Positions 1-11,691 of a DNA stretch of 64,000 bases are shown in pieces. Source of the stretch: Perca fluviatilis (lineage: Eukaryota > Chordata > Actinopteri > Perciformes > Percidae); assembly GCF_010015445.1 (NCBI RefSeq), contig NC_053126.1:20076669-20140668 (forward strand), written 5' to 3'. Position numbers and translations under genes: made by a program. The notes under the pieces are model-generated. The model saw only the letters and a list, made by a program, of their open reading frames with translations. It was not told the DNA's origin and did no database searches. The number at the start of each line of letters is the position of its first letter. Position 1 is the stretch's first letter.

Positions 1-830
1 CAGTAGCTAGGCCTAGCATTTTTTTGCATGGGCGAAGCGGGCAGCCGCCCGGGACGGCATTTTTTCATGACACATGGGGGCGGCACGAGAACTTAAAAAA
101 ACTGTATTATCTGTCATTTCACCGTGTGGGGAATTGGCAAATTGGCGCCCCTGCTTGCTGAGAAGGTACCATGCTGCACAGAGAAGCTGTGAGAAGGGGA
201 AAGGGGAGGGGGGAGCGGGGGACAGTTCACCTCTGGGTCGAACGGGTTGCTGGGCATACGCACCGATACCATTGGTGCTCCACTAATACTGAGCACCCAA
301 GAAGCTGATCGCGGTTATGTGTCAGTTAAACTTTTCATCTACAATCCTATCCTGAGTTGAAAGAGCCTACTTTACGGCTTTATTGTCGAGTTGATAGGCG
401 TGTGTGTTCGTGTCGGCCGTCTGAAATGCAAACATTTTTTGACTACTTTATTTTCAAAGTGCGTGCAGTGAGCACCCACGGAGGAAAACATAAATCGGTG
501 CATATGTTGCTTGGTCTCCCAAATGGAACGGTCCGGACAAGGGGGGGAATGGGGGATGATAAAGATCTATCTGAGATCAACCCCAACGTTTGGACTGCTT
601 TCAGGATTGCACTTAGCCTACTCTGCCAGTCACTGTGGCTCAAGCAGAGAGGAGCTTTTCAAAACTAAAGTTGATCAAGTCATACCTGATCGGTCAACCA
701 TGTCCCAGGAACGGCTCACTGGCCTTTCTGTCAATATCAATCATTCAATAGGGGAGCAGATTTCATACAATAACACCATTGATGATTTTGCATCAAGGAA
801 GGCCGGAAAGGTCAGGTTTTAGTTTTAGTT
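1..830 (+). mobile_element. Decayed 3' end of a hAT-type (ZMYM1-like) transposase
   Basis: The stretch around 560-822 translates, over at least two frames, into what looks like the C-terminal dimerisation region of a hAT transposase. A block reading INPNVWTAFRIALSL (within 357-668) is followed, after a frameshift near 660, by RSTMSQERLTGLSVNINHS and a tail rich in D, F, A and R ending at the stop at 820-822. The order matches the C-terminus of fish hAT/ZMYM1-like transposases. The frame breaks mean it cannot encode a working enzyme. The rest of the element would lie left of the window. The first ~350 bases are GC-rich and not assigned to a domain. Family call is by recognition of the C-terminal motif only. 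Confidence 0.6.
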
Positions 831-1042
831 TGTGTTTTCTGTTCTTAGTGCAATAGTGTAATAATTAGATTCTCTTTAGGGAATAACGGATTTGTGCTAT
901 TTAGAATAAAGGATTTGTGCTATTTAGAATATTTATTCTATATTTTATTTGCATATTCTTAGTATTTTATAGTATTGTTGCTCTCTGCTCTTGTTAAAAA
1001 AATTTTATATATCTGATTGTATTTTTGTCACATTTTTGTCAC

Positions 1043-1087
<45 letters not shown>

Positions 1088-1310
1088 CAACAACATAATT
1101 GCACAAATCCTTCATTAGAACATTTTAAAAACACACTTAAGAGAATCCAGTTATTTAACTATTGCAATTACAACAGGAAACATACTTTTTAAGTTGCACA
1201 ATCTCTACCTCCAACATTTTCAAAAGACAATGAACACAATTCTACACTCCATATGACAGTATAAGTTATCAGAACTTAAAATAGATATACACTATAGTAA
1301 TTCTGCAAAA
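831..1310. other. AT-rich non-coding stretch with an (AT)n microsatellite
   Basis: No gene is visible. The stretch follows the hAT stop codon and probably includes the element's 3' untranslated sequence. A dinucleotide AT run occupies about 1043-1083. Confidence 0.5.
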
Positions 1311-1420
1311 TGTGTGTTTTTTTTTTGGAGGGGGGCGCTTAAAGGGGGTCTCGCCCGGGGTGTAATTCAATGTAGAACTGCCACCGATTGCAGTCTATGT
1401 CCACAGCAGGGTGTGCACCA

Positions 1421-1421
<1 letters not shown>

Positions 1422-1484
<63 letters not shown>
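1422..1484. repeat. (GA)n microsatellite
   Basis: About 30 uninterrupted GA units. Flanking sequence (1311-1420 and 1485-1965) shows no gene I can support; short open frames over the run are by-products of the dinucleotide repeat. Confidence 0.95.
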
Positions 1485-1486
<2 letters not shown>

Positions 1487-2028
1487 AGTTGCTACTGTTT
1501 TACAACAAATGCAACATACCGACTCGCTCAGGTTAAGTGGTTCACCACGGTCATTCAGTTTGAATCCGAAGCGCTCCCACACAGCAGCTGTCGCGTTTGA
1601 AATCAATTCCATCTTTTTTTTTATTCCTCCAATTCTCAACTAGCGTTTTCTCTGGCTATACTCCTCACGCGGCTCTTTTGCTGCACTCTGTGGTAGGCTA
1701 CGCCAGGAGTCCCGCCTCCCCACACAGGGACCATGCGGCTGACAAGTGACTGACACGAGGGTTCACACCTCGTTACGCTAAGCAACCGAGAAGGGTCACC
1801 GATGCACCGGAGTGTTCATCCACTCTCTTTGATAGAGAGAGAGAGAAACAAGGAAAACAAACAAGCATGCAAATGGAAATTATCGCACCCGGAAAAATTA
1901 TCTAGCTCATTTTCATTTATAATGCGATTAATTGATTTATTGCATATCACGACAGGCCTATATACAGCCTCTTTTTCTCAACACCAAAGTCATTTCACAC
2001 TCAAAGTGACAGGAAGTGACACACTTAC

Positions 2029-2126
2029 TTGTTGTCAACCATGTACCAGATGAAAGTGGTCAGCAGGCTCCCCAAACAGAAGAGAGTGACCACCAAAAAG
2101 AATGACGTCAAGAGCTGTCCCCTCAT
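2029..2126 (-). CDS. Alpha-2,8-sialyltransferase copy B, first coding exon
   Basis: This exon encodes the N-terminus of a type II Golgi membrane protein: start MRGQLLTSFF, a hydrophobic signal-anchor (about residues 9-28), then IWYMVDN before a splice donor. ATG is at 2126-2124 and the exon ends with two bases of a split codon at 2029, followed by a GTAAG donor. It is nearly identical to the first coding exon of the complete copy A at 36090-36190. The main protein difference is one fewer codon in the hydrophobic segment (SFFLVV against SFFSLVI). Donor position and phase are the same. The intron start (about 1968-2028) and upstream flank (2127-2462) also match copy A. Remaining exons would lie below position 1, so whether the gene is complete cannot be judged. 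The open frame, ATG and donor suggest a live exon. Confidence 0.85.
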
Positions 2127-2462
2127 ACCTCTCCCCTCCTGCTATCCTAACTGCACTTCACCTGTTAGCCCCCTCGCCTTCTGTTCTCCACACTCTCTCT
2201 CTCTTTGCCCTCTCGCGTTTCTTTTTTCTTTGACCTCCTGCTCGTTCCCGTGCGTGCCTGTCTGGTTTTATACAGTGTTGCTCTGCCTCCTTGGGTGAAC
2301 AAGAGCACGCCTCCTCAGTTATTAGCCTGTCTTCTGCTTGTTGTTTTAGTAAGTCCTGTCTTCTGTGCAGCTCTACTTTCTTTCCTCTCTTCCTGTTTGT
2401 GTCCAGCTGAGACAAACCTAATATTTTTGTTGCTCCACATCCTTTAATCCTTGTCATGTCCC
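2127..2462 (-). promoter_or_regulatory. 5' flank/UTR of sialyltransferase copy B
   Basis: This pyrimidine-rich sequence aligns by eye with 36191-36675 upstream of copy A. Shared landmarks include the segment directly 5' of the ATG, a CTCCTTGGGTGAA stretch, and TTGTTGCTCCACATCC near the far end. It probably holds the 5' UTR and proximal promoter, but no TATA box or start site can be assigned. Homology stops abruptly at about 2462 where the repeat block begins. Confidence 0.6.
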
Positions 2463-2715
2463 ATTGTTTTTTAAATTTTTTTATTTGAAAGTGTTTATTT
2501 TGAAAATGTAAAGAACAGACGAGAAAAAAACAAAAAAACAAATCAATATAAACAAATAACAAGACAATAAACTCTACGCAATTCAGTGATTGTAAAATCT
2601 ACCAGTTTAACAATTGCGAATGCGATCTCCCTCCTTCATACACAAAATCAACATAAATGAGGAAAGACAACATTTCATGAACTGAAAATAAAAAACAATA
2701 AATTAACTTAAAAAA
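2463..2715. other. Low-complexity A/T-rich sequence at the edge of the repeat block
   Basis: A- and T-rich sequence with no coding signal. It starts exactly where homology to the copy A flank ends. Confidence 0.4.
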
Positions 2716-3932
2716 AAACATTAATAATTAAAGCTGTAAGCAGCATTGGACTGGCCGTCGCTCCTCTGCACGCGTCGGGGTTACTGGCGGACGCCGCTCC
2801 TTGCGACCGTGCATTTGCGTGGCACTCAGACACTAAATCATCACCAATGAAAAGGGAACTCGCTGCTGAGTTCAATGATACCTCACACAAGACGTCATAC
2901 AGTTCAGTTCAAAGGGGGCGTGGCCAAAGCATAGGGTTCGGGGCAAACCCTTACCAATAAAAAAAGAAGTCTCTGAGTTCATTGATACCTCACATAAGAC
3001 TCTACCTTAAACGAGTCAACAGTTTATGCAAGGGGGCGGGGCCTAAGCATAGGGGGGCGGGCCAAACCATCACCAATGAATAAGGAACTCTCTGCTGAGT
3101 TCAATGATACCTCACACAATACTCTACCTTAAACGGTTTAAAAGCCATAGGAGAGGGGCATAGCCTAAGTACATGGGAGTGGTTAAAATATAGGGGGCGG
3201 CTCAGTATCACATGTAGACCACAAATTCTAAGTTTCATGTAAATCGGATGATGTTTGTCATATAAGGCGGATTTCCTGTTGCCAGCGGGGGGTGCTGTGA
3301 CCTAAAGTTAATTTTGGCTTGTAGGTGTCCTCAGGCCTGGACCCTTGTCAAACATGAGAAATTTCGGGCAGATATGACAACAACAACTTCTTCGTTCATC
3401 TATAAATGCTCAAAATGGCCGCCACGCCCACACCGTTTGATGAAAAGTTTTTCTTTTAATAAGTTTTCATCTTTAAGGTGTTGAGATGGTACAGACCAAA
3501 TTTGAAGTCCGTCGGATGAAATCTCTAGGAGGAGTTGGTTAAAGTACGGCGTGGAAATGGCCAAAATCACACTAATTTCGAAATTTCAATTAAAAATGGC
3601 GGACTTCCTGTTGGGTTTAGGGTATGGCTCTAATGAGCTTTTTTGTGCGTCTTGACATGCTTCATATGTGTACCAAGTTTTGTTAGTCTACGTTAAACGT
3701 ACTGCAGGGGCTGAATTTATTTACTTTTTAGGGGGCGCTAGAGGGGCATTTTTGTGTGCCTATTCCTGAAACCCTTAAAATATGTAAATTTTCACCAGGC
3801 TTGATCCGACCGCCAATTTTGGTGAGTTTTCGAGTATATAATGCCCCTCAAAAAGGCGATTCATTTGCCGGAAGAAGGAATAATAATTCCTTCAGTTTCA
3901 ATAGGGCCTTCGCCGCTGTTGGCGCTCGTGCC
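2716..3932. repeat. Non-coding teleost interspersed repeat with internal repeats
   Basis: The element opens with TTAAAGCTGTAAGCAGCATT and closes near 3908-3932 with a GC-rich hairpin whose arms read AGGGC and GCCCT. This pairing is familiar from abundant teleost repeats. The phrase ACCAATGAAAAGGGAACTC or close variants recurs around 2841, 2955 and 3070 at ~115 bp spacing. No protein-coding frame of interest is present. Confidence 0.5.
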
Positions 3933-4313
3933 CTAATAACTAGAAAATTCCACAAGAAATTTTGACAGTGTGCCTACTACTTGGTGCACATCCGAATAAC
4001 ACTGGCTAACAGTAAATCTCCTGTCTGACATGTCCTGCAAAGAGAGGATAACACAACCTACAGTAAAGATTCTCCATGATAAGGAGGTGTGTGTGTCAGA
4101 ACTTGTTGCACTGGTGATTTCCGGAGTAGAGGAGGGAGGGGGAGACAGTATCTTTAATGGGTCAAACATGTCCATTTAATGATAATTATACCTCTTAAGT
4201 TTGTTCTGCAATTCAAAAACCGTGGGTCCAAACAGCTAAAATATTATCATCACAAGAGAGATAAAAATCTGGCAAACGCATTGATGTGGTTTGTGGTGTC
4301 AAATATATGTAAC

Positions 4314-5003
4314 CATAGACTGTTAATATTAATGGACAGAGCATGTGTGACGTCACCCATTGGTTTGTGGAGATCTGATATGAGTCATCAAGTTTGCCTT
4401 TACGGGCACAGCCATCGTGGTTGCAGATGTGACAATTTTAGACGAGAGGGAGGAGTGAGGGAGGAACTATAGACTGCGCTATCTGACTGTGACGTTAACT
4501 GAGAGTTGGCAACGCTGCTTACACTCTACGTTACACACTTTCACAGGCAATCTGGATGCAACTGCTGCTGAAAGCTAGCCTACTTAGCTAAGATTTAGCT
4601 TTGCTAGGTTTTAAATGTATCTTTGTCCCATAGTTATATTATATATAAGACAGGCCACGGACTGTCAATCACATCATTGACACGCCCTAAAACATCCACT
4701 TTTTTATCGTCAATTTTAAAATCAGCGAGACCATTATTCAAAAAATTAACATCATTCAGTATTGCAGACGACTTAAAACTAGCGATTGAGACCGTAAACT
4801 CATTATGAAAATGTTTACTGAGGTAATAAACCAAGTGAGAAGTGGGTCACTTTCTCATAGACTTCTACAGAAACCAACCTCCTTTTGCAACCGCATGTGT
4901 CACCCCCTGCTGGAATTCAGATAGAATTCAGGTTTCAGGCACTTCCGCATTTGCAGTACTTCGCCGAACCGGATGCTTTGTCGATTAATATTAAGAGTCT
5001 ATG
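4314..5003. mobile_element. MITE-like element with CATAGACT terminal inverted repeats
   Basis: The left end CATAGACTGTTAATATTAAT and right end ATTAATATTAAGAGTCTATG are inverted repeats. The segment is missing from the equivalent position in tandem copy 2 (around 6676 and 8306), which supports a mobile origin. No transposase is present. Confidence 0.6.
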
Positions 5004-5515
5004 ATATGGACACAACAAATCAGTCTATGTATGCGACACAGAGAAGGTAACAAACAGGGAACCGTCTGCGTCCTTCCAGATATTTCATTTCATTGTTTCT
5101 ATCGGCAGTTGGTATGAACAGAGCCAAAAGTTTAGGTCCGGTGGATTCCATAGTTACATGTCTGCGACCGGCACAAAATTGCCTACATTTTGAGCAAAAA
5201 TCATGTAAGAAGAGTGAAAACTGTAGGGGAGAGAGCAATTTGTTTGGAAACATTAGAATCGCACTGCAGCTTCACCCTCTGTCCTCCCCTCTGGCTCTCA
5301 ACATTCCGTCCCAATTCAGCCCAATAAAGACCAAAGTACTGTCTTCAGTTTAAACTTTTAATTATTTTTCTACATTAAAGTATGGCGATACAGTATGGCC
5401 CCAAAGAAGGGTTGTTTTGAGCTACATATGTTAAGCGATTTCCCGAAGATTTATCATTAAAGTCTATGGGAATTTTTGTTGTTTTTGTAGATTTCATTAA
5501 AACCGCGCGGCAAAT

Positions 5516-5640
5516 TACATTACATTACATTACATTACATGTAATTTAGCTGACGCTTTTATCCAAAACGACTTACAATTGCTATATATGTCAGAGGTTG
5601 CACGCCTCTGGAGCAACTAGGGGTTAAGTGTCTTGCTGAA
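5516..5640. repeat. (TTACA)n run plus fragment of a widespread fish interspersed repeat
   Basis: TTACA units at about 5516-5541 lead into TTAGCTGACGCTTTTATCC and AGGGGTTAAGTGTCTTGCT, phrases seen in many fish genomes. A related AGGTTAAGTGTCTTGCTCAA occurs at 32210-32228. It looks like an insertion within the tandem unit. Confidence 0.45.
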
Positions 5641-6677
5641 TGCTATGAAATGTCTTGCTATGAAAAGTCATAGCACACCATTCCCAATCATTAGACACGT
5701 TTTGATGTATTTTGTGTGCTTGTGTTGGCAACGCTCCGTGACAAACTGCAGCTTTTCACACACAAACACCTGAATTTCTGTGTGACGTTGAACTTTAATC
5801 TCCCTTATCAAAATATGTCTACAGAGCTCAAGTTACAGCACTTCATGACACATTATAAAAATTAGAAACATGCACGCTGTACTTCCTTATGTCTTTGTGT
5901 TGCTACAACACCTGAGTTTGTTCTCTGGAGCTCAATAAAGTTTTATCTAATCATAAAAGATTTACTGTAGCACATTGAACTCCATGGACCTTATAAACTG
6001 GTAAATGATTTATTGATGTTTCATCTTAAATACAAGAATAAGGGTTAACTAAACAATAACGAACAAGTCCAACATCAGCAGTGGTGTAAAGTACCTAAGT
6101 ACATTTAATCAAGTACTGCACTTAAAGAACATTTCATTTCATACTTTTGGTGCACTACATTTATCTCACAGTTATAGTTACTAGTTACTCTACAGAGGGG
6201 GATTTAAAGACTCAACAAAGACTTTATGAAATCTGATATGTTGTAGTTTAAATGAAAGTTAAGAACAAAGAGTTGATGAATTGTAATAAATAACTAGAAA
6301 ATTCTGCAAGAAATTTTGACAGTGTGCCTACTACTTGGTTCACATTCGAATAACACTGGCTAACAGTAAATCTGCTGTTTGACATGTCCTGAAAAGAGAG
6401 GATAACACAACCTACAGTAAAGATTCTCCATGATAGGAGGTGTGTGTGTCAGAACTTGTTGCTATGGCAATTTCCACAGTGAGGGAGTAGAGGAGAGAGG
6501 GGGAGAAAGTATCTTTAATGGGTCAAACATGTCCATTTAATGATAATTATACCTCTTAAGTTTGTTCTGTTATTCAAAAACCATGAAACCAAACGGCAAA
6601 AATATTATCATCACAAGAGAGAAAAAAAGTCTGGCGAACGCATTGATGTGTTGTTTATCTTTGTGGTGTCAAATATA

Positions 6678-8305
6678 CAGTACAGGCCAAAAGTTTGGAC
6701 ACACCTTCTCATTCAATGCGTTTCCTTTATTTTCATGACTATTTACATTGTAGATTCTCACTGAAGGCATCAAAACTATGAATGAACACATATGGAATTA
6801 TGTACTTAAAAAAAAAAAGTGTGAAATAACTGAAAACAGGTCTTATATTTTATATTCCTCAAAGTAGCCATCCTTTGCTCGGATTACTGCTTTGCACACT
6901 CTTGGCATTCTCTTGATGAGCTTCAAGAGGTAGTCACCTGAAATGGTTTTCCAACAGTTTTGAAGGAGTTCCCAGAGATGCTTAGCACTTGTTGGCCCTT
7001 TTGCCTTCACTCTGCGGTCCAGCTCACCCCAAACCATCTCGATTGGGTTCAGGTCCGGTGACTATGGAGGCCAGGTCATCTGGTGCAGCACTCCATCACT
7101 CTCCTTCTTGGTCAAATAGCCCTTACACAGCCTGGATGTGTGTTTGGGGTCATTGTCCTGTTGAAAAATAAATGATGGTCCAACTAAACGCAAACCGGAT
7201 GGGATGGCATGTCACTGCAGGATGCTGTGGTAGCCATGCTGGTTCAGTATGCCTTCAATTTTGCCTTTAAAACAGTGTCACCAGCAAAGCATCCCCACAC
7301 CATCACACCTCCTCCTCCATGCTTCACGGTGGGAACCAGGCATGTAGAATCCATCTGTTCACCTTTTCTGCGTCGCACAAAGACACGGCGGTTGGAACCA
7401 AAGATCTAAAATTTGGACTCATCAGACCAAAGCACAGATTTCCACTGGTCTAATGTCCATTCCTTGTGTTTCTTGGCCCAAACAAATCTCTTCTGCTTGT
7501 TGCCTCTCCTTAGCAGTGGTTTCCTAGCAGCTACTTGACCATGAAGGCCTGATTCGCGCAGTCTCCTCTTAACAGTTGTTCTAGAGATGTGTCTGCTGCT
7601 AGAACTCTGTGTGGCATTCATCTGGTCTCTAATCTGAGCTGCTGTTAACTTGCGATTTCTGAGGCTGGTGACTCGGATGAACTTATCCTCAGCAGCAGAG
7701 GTGACTCTTGGTCTTCCTTTCCTGGGGTCGTCCTCATGTGAGCCAGTTTCGTTGTTGTAGCGTTGATGGTTTTGCGACTGCACTTGGGGACACATTCAAA
7801 GTTTTTGCAATTTTCCGGACTGACTGACCTTCATTTGTTAAAGTAATGATGGCCACTCGTTTCTCTTTACTTAGCTGATTGGTTCTTGCCATAATATGAA
7901 TTCTAACAGTTGTCCAATAGGGCTGTCGGCTGTGTATCAACCTGACTTCTGCACAACACAACTGATGGTCCCAACCCCATTAATAAGGGAAAAAAGTCCA
8001 CTAATTAAACCTGACAAGGCACACCTGTGAAGTGAAAACCATTTCAGGTGACTACCTCATGAAGCTCATTGAGAGAACACCAAGGGTTTGCAGCGCTATC
8101 AAAAAAGCAAAGGGTGGCTACATTGAGGAATCTAAAATATAAGAGATGTTTTCAGTTATTTCACACTTTTTTGTTAAGTACATAATTCCATATGTGTTCA
8201 TTCATAGTTTTGATGCCTTCAGTGAGAATCTACAATGTAAATAGTCATGAAAATAAAGGAAACTCATTGAATGAGAAGGTGTGTCCAAACTTTTGGCCTG
8301 TACTG
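6678..8305 (-). mobile_element. Tc1-like DNA transposon, defective
   Basis: The ends read CAGTACAGGCCAAAAG and CTTTTGGCCTGTACTG and are flanked by TA on both sides, the Tc1/mariner target site. The transposase lies on the minus strand. The helix-turn-helix region is at 7961-7800 (MARTNQLSKEKR onwards), the central domain in 7795-7406 (RKGRPRVTSAAED through WSDESKF), and the C-terminus at 7037-6843 (MVWGELDRR through the stop). The parts are in different frames and a stop follows near 7408, so it is inactive. The inverted repeats are long (about 6678-6951 and 8034-8305), and each includes a version of the transposase C-terminal coding sequence. Confidence 0.9.
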
Positions 8306-8398
8306 TATGCGACACAGAGCAGGTAACAAACAGGGAACCGTCTGCATCCTTCCAGATATTTTTTTTTCATTGTTTCTATCGGCAGTTGGTATGAACAG

Positions 8399-9142
8399 TG
8401 TGATGGTTGGGGTCGGCTGGCTGTGAGTTTTCTGTTTTGTTTACTATTCTCTGGTTTGTTTATCGGTTGTTTTCCTCTCCTCCTGTGTTTTCCTATTTGC
8501 CTGCCTCTCTCTCTCTGTGCCTACTCTGCTCTCCCCCTCCCACTGCTGCTGCCAGCTGATTGAGCGCACCTGGTTACCATCCCATCATCATCATCGTCTC
8601 CCGCTGCACACACCTGCCTCTCATCTACAATCAAGACCAGTATTTCTACCCCGGCTCAACAGACCATCTCTGCTTGATGGTTGCTCCATTCACGCTGGTG
8701 AAACACAAAGCTAAACCTCTCTGAGATTCTTTTTGTTTTTCTTGTCTGTTACCTGAATGCTCACTTACCTGTTGTGTCTCTCTTCTCCAGTCTCCATCTC
8801 CTACAGTCATTTCCAGTCAGCTGGCTTCACGGCACAGACCCCCTCCCTCGGTACCCTGCTTCAGCCTCTCCTCGCTCCCTCTGCTCTCCAGTCCCAGCCT
8901 CTCTCCCTCGGCTCCTCTGCTACGGCTTCCCCGCGCTCCCCGGAGTACCCAGCCCCAGTGCTTCTCCTGCGGCTCCCCAGTCGCAGCTCCCCTGTATACC
9001 TCCACCATCTCTACCCTTCCCTCAGCTGGGAATTGGGGAGCATTCCCGGCGTCTGCCTCCCCACTTCCCCTTTTTCCCCTAATCATTAAAAAACCTTTAT
9101 TGTGAGCTCTGCACTTGAGTCCGTTCTGTTCCCCTCGTAACA
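8399..9142. mobile_element. Solo LTR of an LTR retrotransposon
   Basis: A 744 bp block starts TGTGATGG and ends CTCGTAACA (TG...CA termini) and is flanked by near-identical 5 bp repeats, AACAG and AACGG. The related sequence in tandem copy 1 reads straight through at this point (TATGAACAGAGCCAAAA). The 3' part resembles an LTR polyadenylation region (ATTAAAAAACC). No gag or pol sequence is adjacent, so it appears to be a solo LTR left by recombination. Long proline/serine-rich open frames within it are not supported as genes. Confidence 0.65.
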
Positions 9143-9212
9143 AACGGAGCCAAAATAAACTTATTTGGTAGAAACCATGCTTGATATCAGAATGCCCATT
9201 CAGCCCAATTAA

Positions 9213-10833
9213 AGGAGAACTCCGGGCAATTTTTACGTTAATCTTGATCGCTATATGTATAGGAGTACTGTCGATAGCAAAAAAAACGAGCCGAATCGGT
9301 GCTAGCAACACGGAGCTGCTGCAGCTAATGCCGAGAGCTCCCACTCAGCTAAAACGGCAGTTATGGGGGCATAAGATAAAGAGTGTCTTTGTGCCTCTTA
9401 ACAGACACAAAATGCAATTAAAATGTCTGTGCAACATGAACAGGGCCCTTACATGACAACAAGATGCGTTTAGCAACTTAGCCATTGTTTAAATTCACCT
9501 ACCCTCTTAGCTGCTAGCTGCCATCTGGGATGAGTGAGTGTGTTCAGCCAGGCTCCAGTAATAATCATCACGCAGCAGTTCCATGTGTATTTGTAGCATA
9601 TATATATATATATATATATATCCATTTTGTGTGCTGTTGTTGGTGAATATGAGTCTCTGCAGTGGCGAATTGCGTGGTAGTTTCCTTAGCCAGGCTAGCA
9701 GCCCCGACCGGGAATCCTTCTACTTCCTCCCCGCCTCCCTCACCTGCCGCTGCCGACAACAATCCATAGGCGCCCGCTGGTCTGGTGGATGTCCTCCAGA
9801 GGACAGTTCATGCTTTCATGGCGAAATTTTGAAGTTTATTCCCCCCTCATAAATAGGTAATTGAGCACTGAAGTGATCCTATAAGTGACTATGTAACTAC
9901 ATGGAAACAGACCAAATGATGCCTGTTTCTTGTAATACTATTACGAATAGCGTTACTGAAGATTAGCTCTAGCTCCATAGTTACGTTACTCCAAGCTTCT
10001 TCCCTTGTGAACACCTCCGTTCTTCACTCTTCACACACTACGCTCCGTTGTTTACCTTTTCCTGCTACAACTGAATTCCCACGGGGCTTCAGCGCAAGGC
10101 TACAGCCTTCTGTAATGCTAGTTACTTTACAAGAAACGGGCATCATTTGGTCTGTTTCCATGTAGTTACATAGTCTCTGTTATGATCATAACCACTACAG
10201 TGCTCAATTACCTATTTTTGAGGGGGGAATAAACTTCAATATTTCGCCGTGAAAGCATGAACTGTCCTCTGGAGGACATCCACCAGACCAGCGGGCGCCT
10301 GTGGATTGTTGTCGGCAGCGGCAGGCGAGGGAGGCGGGGAGGAAGTAGAAGGATGCCCGGTCGGGGCTGCTAGCCTGGCTAAGGAAGCTACCACACAATT
10401 TGCCACTGCAGAGACTCATATTCACCAACGACAGCACACAAAATGGATATATATGCTACAAATACACATGGAACTGCTGCGTGATGATTATTACCGGAGC
10501 CTGGCTGAACACACTCACTCATCCCAGACGGCAGCTAGCAGCTAAGAGGGTAGGTGAATTTAAACAATGGCTAAGTTGCTAAACGCATCTTGTCATGTAA
10601 GGGCCCTGTTGTTGCACAGACATTTTAATTGCATGTTGTGTCTGTTAAGAGGCAAGAAGACACTCTTTATCTTATGCCCCCATAACTGCCGTTTTAGCTG
10701 AGTGGGAGCTCTCAGCATTAGCTGCAGCAGCTCCGTGTTGCTAGCACTGATTCGGCTCGTTTTTTTTGCTATCGACAGTACTCATATACATATAGCGATC
10801 AAGATTAACGTAAAAATTGCCTGGAGTTCTCCT
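9213..10833. mobile_element. Fold-back element with ~0.7 kb inverted arms
   Basis: The first ~690 bases are repeated in reverse complement at the end. The ends read AGGAGAACTCC and GGAGTTCTCCT with TAA on both sides. Tandem copy 1 has an uninterrupted CCCAATAAAGACC there, so TAA is the likely target duplication, as expected for the PIF/Harbinger superfamily. An AT run at 9598-9620 is in the left arm only. The unpaired centre lies at about 9900-10150. It encodes nothing recognisable; the mirrored open frames at 9583-9852 and 10204-10437 are the same arm read from both sides. Confidence 0.8.
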
Positions 10834-11691
10834 TAAGGCCAAAGTCTCGTCTTCGGTTAAAACTTTTAATTCTTTTTCTACATTAAAGTATGGCAAATCA
10901 GTATGGCCCCAAAGATTTTTTTTTTTTTTTTTTTTTTCTCTCATTAAAGTTTATGGGAAATGTTGCTCTTTTTTTTTTGCCGATTTCGTGAAAACCGCAG
11001 CAAATCTCTTAGAAAAGTCATAGCACACCATTCCTGATCATTACACATTTTTTTTCTTTTGATGTATTTTGTGTGCATGTGTTTGCAATGCTCTGTGACA
11101 AACTGCAGCTTTTCACAAACACCTGAATTTCTGTGTGACTTTGAACTTTTATCTCTATCAAAATATGTCTACAGAATTCAAGTTACAGCACTTTGAGACA
11201 TTATTGAACACTAGAAACACGCACGCTGTACTTCCTTCTGTCTTCTGCTAAAACACCTGAGTTTGTTCTCTGGAGATCAAGAAAGTTTTATCTAATCATA
11301 AAAAAGGATTTACTGTAGCACAACTCCATGGACCTCAAACTAATTTACTGATTTATTGATGTTTCATCTTAAATACAAGAATTAGGGTTAACTAAACAAT
11401 AACTAACAGGTCCAACATCAGCAGTGGTGTAAAGTAACTATTACATTTAAGTATATTTAATCAAGTACTGCACTTAAAGAACCTTTCATTTCAAAGTTTG
11501 TTGTACTTTCAGTATTTCCATTGTTTTCTACTTTTACTGCACTACATTTATCTCACAGTTAGTTACTAGTTACTCTACAGAGGTGGATTTAAAGACTCAA
11601 CAAAGACTTTGTGAAATCTGATACGTTGTAGTTTAAATGAAAGTTAAAAACAAAGAGTTGATAAATTGTGTTAAATAACTAGAAAATTCCG

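Larger units (their letters stand above)
3933..6292. repeat. ~2.35 kb tandem unit, copy 1
   Basis: The unit begins AACTAGAAAATTC and recurs at 6293 and again, briefly, at about 11683. Copy 1 matches copy 2 at both ends and in several internal blocks: the first ~370 bases, 5025-5115, and 5325-6292. It carries insertions absent from copy 2, including a MITE at 4314-5003. No protein function is recognised. The short antisense open frames near 5020-5253 recur with the repeat and are not supported as genes. Confidence 0.75.
6293..11691. repeat. ~2.35 kb tandem unit, copy 2, expanded by three insertions
   Basis: It aligns with 3933-6292 but is interrupted by a Tc1-like element (6678-8305), a solo LTR (8399-9142) and a fold-back element (9213-10833). 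The flanking bases on both sides of each insertion match continuous or near-continuous sequence in copy 1. The region equivalent to about 5115-5310 of copy 1 is largely missing or rearranged around 9143-9212. Confidence 0.75.

Noticed and set aside
1314..1643. Open frames with Arg-Glu or Ser-Leu repeats
   Set aside because: They are produced by the GA microsatellite on both strands.
8757..9344. Long Pro/Ser-rich open frames, both strands
   Set aside because: They fall within the solo LTR and reflect its C-rich composition.
9568..10545. Mirrored open frames with shared protein sequence
   Set aside because: They are the two arms of the fold-back element read in opposite directions, with no recognisable domain.
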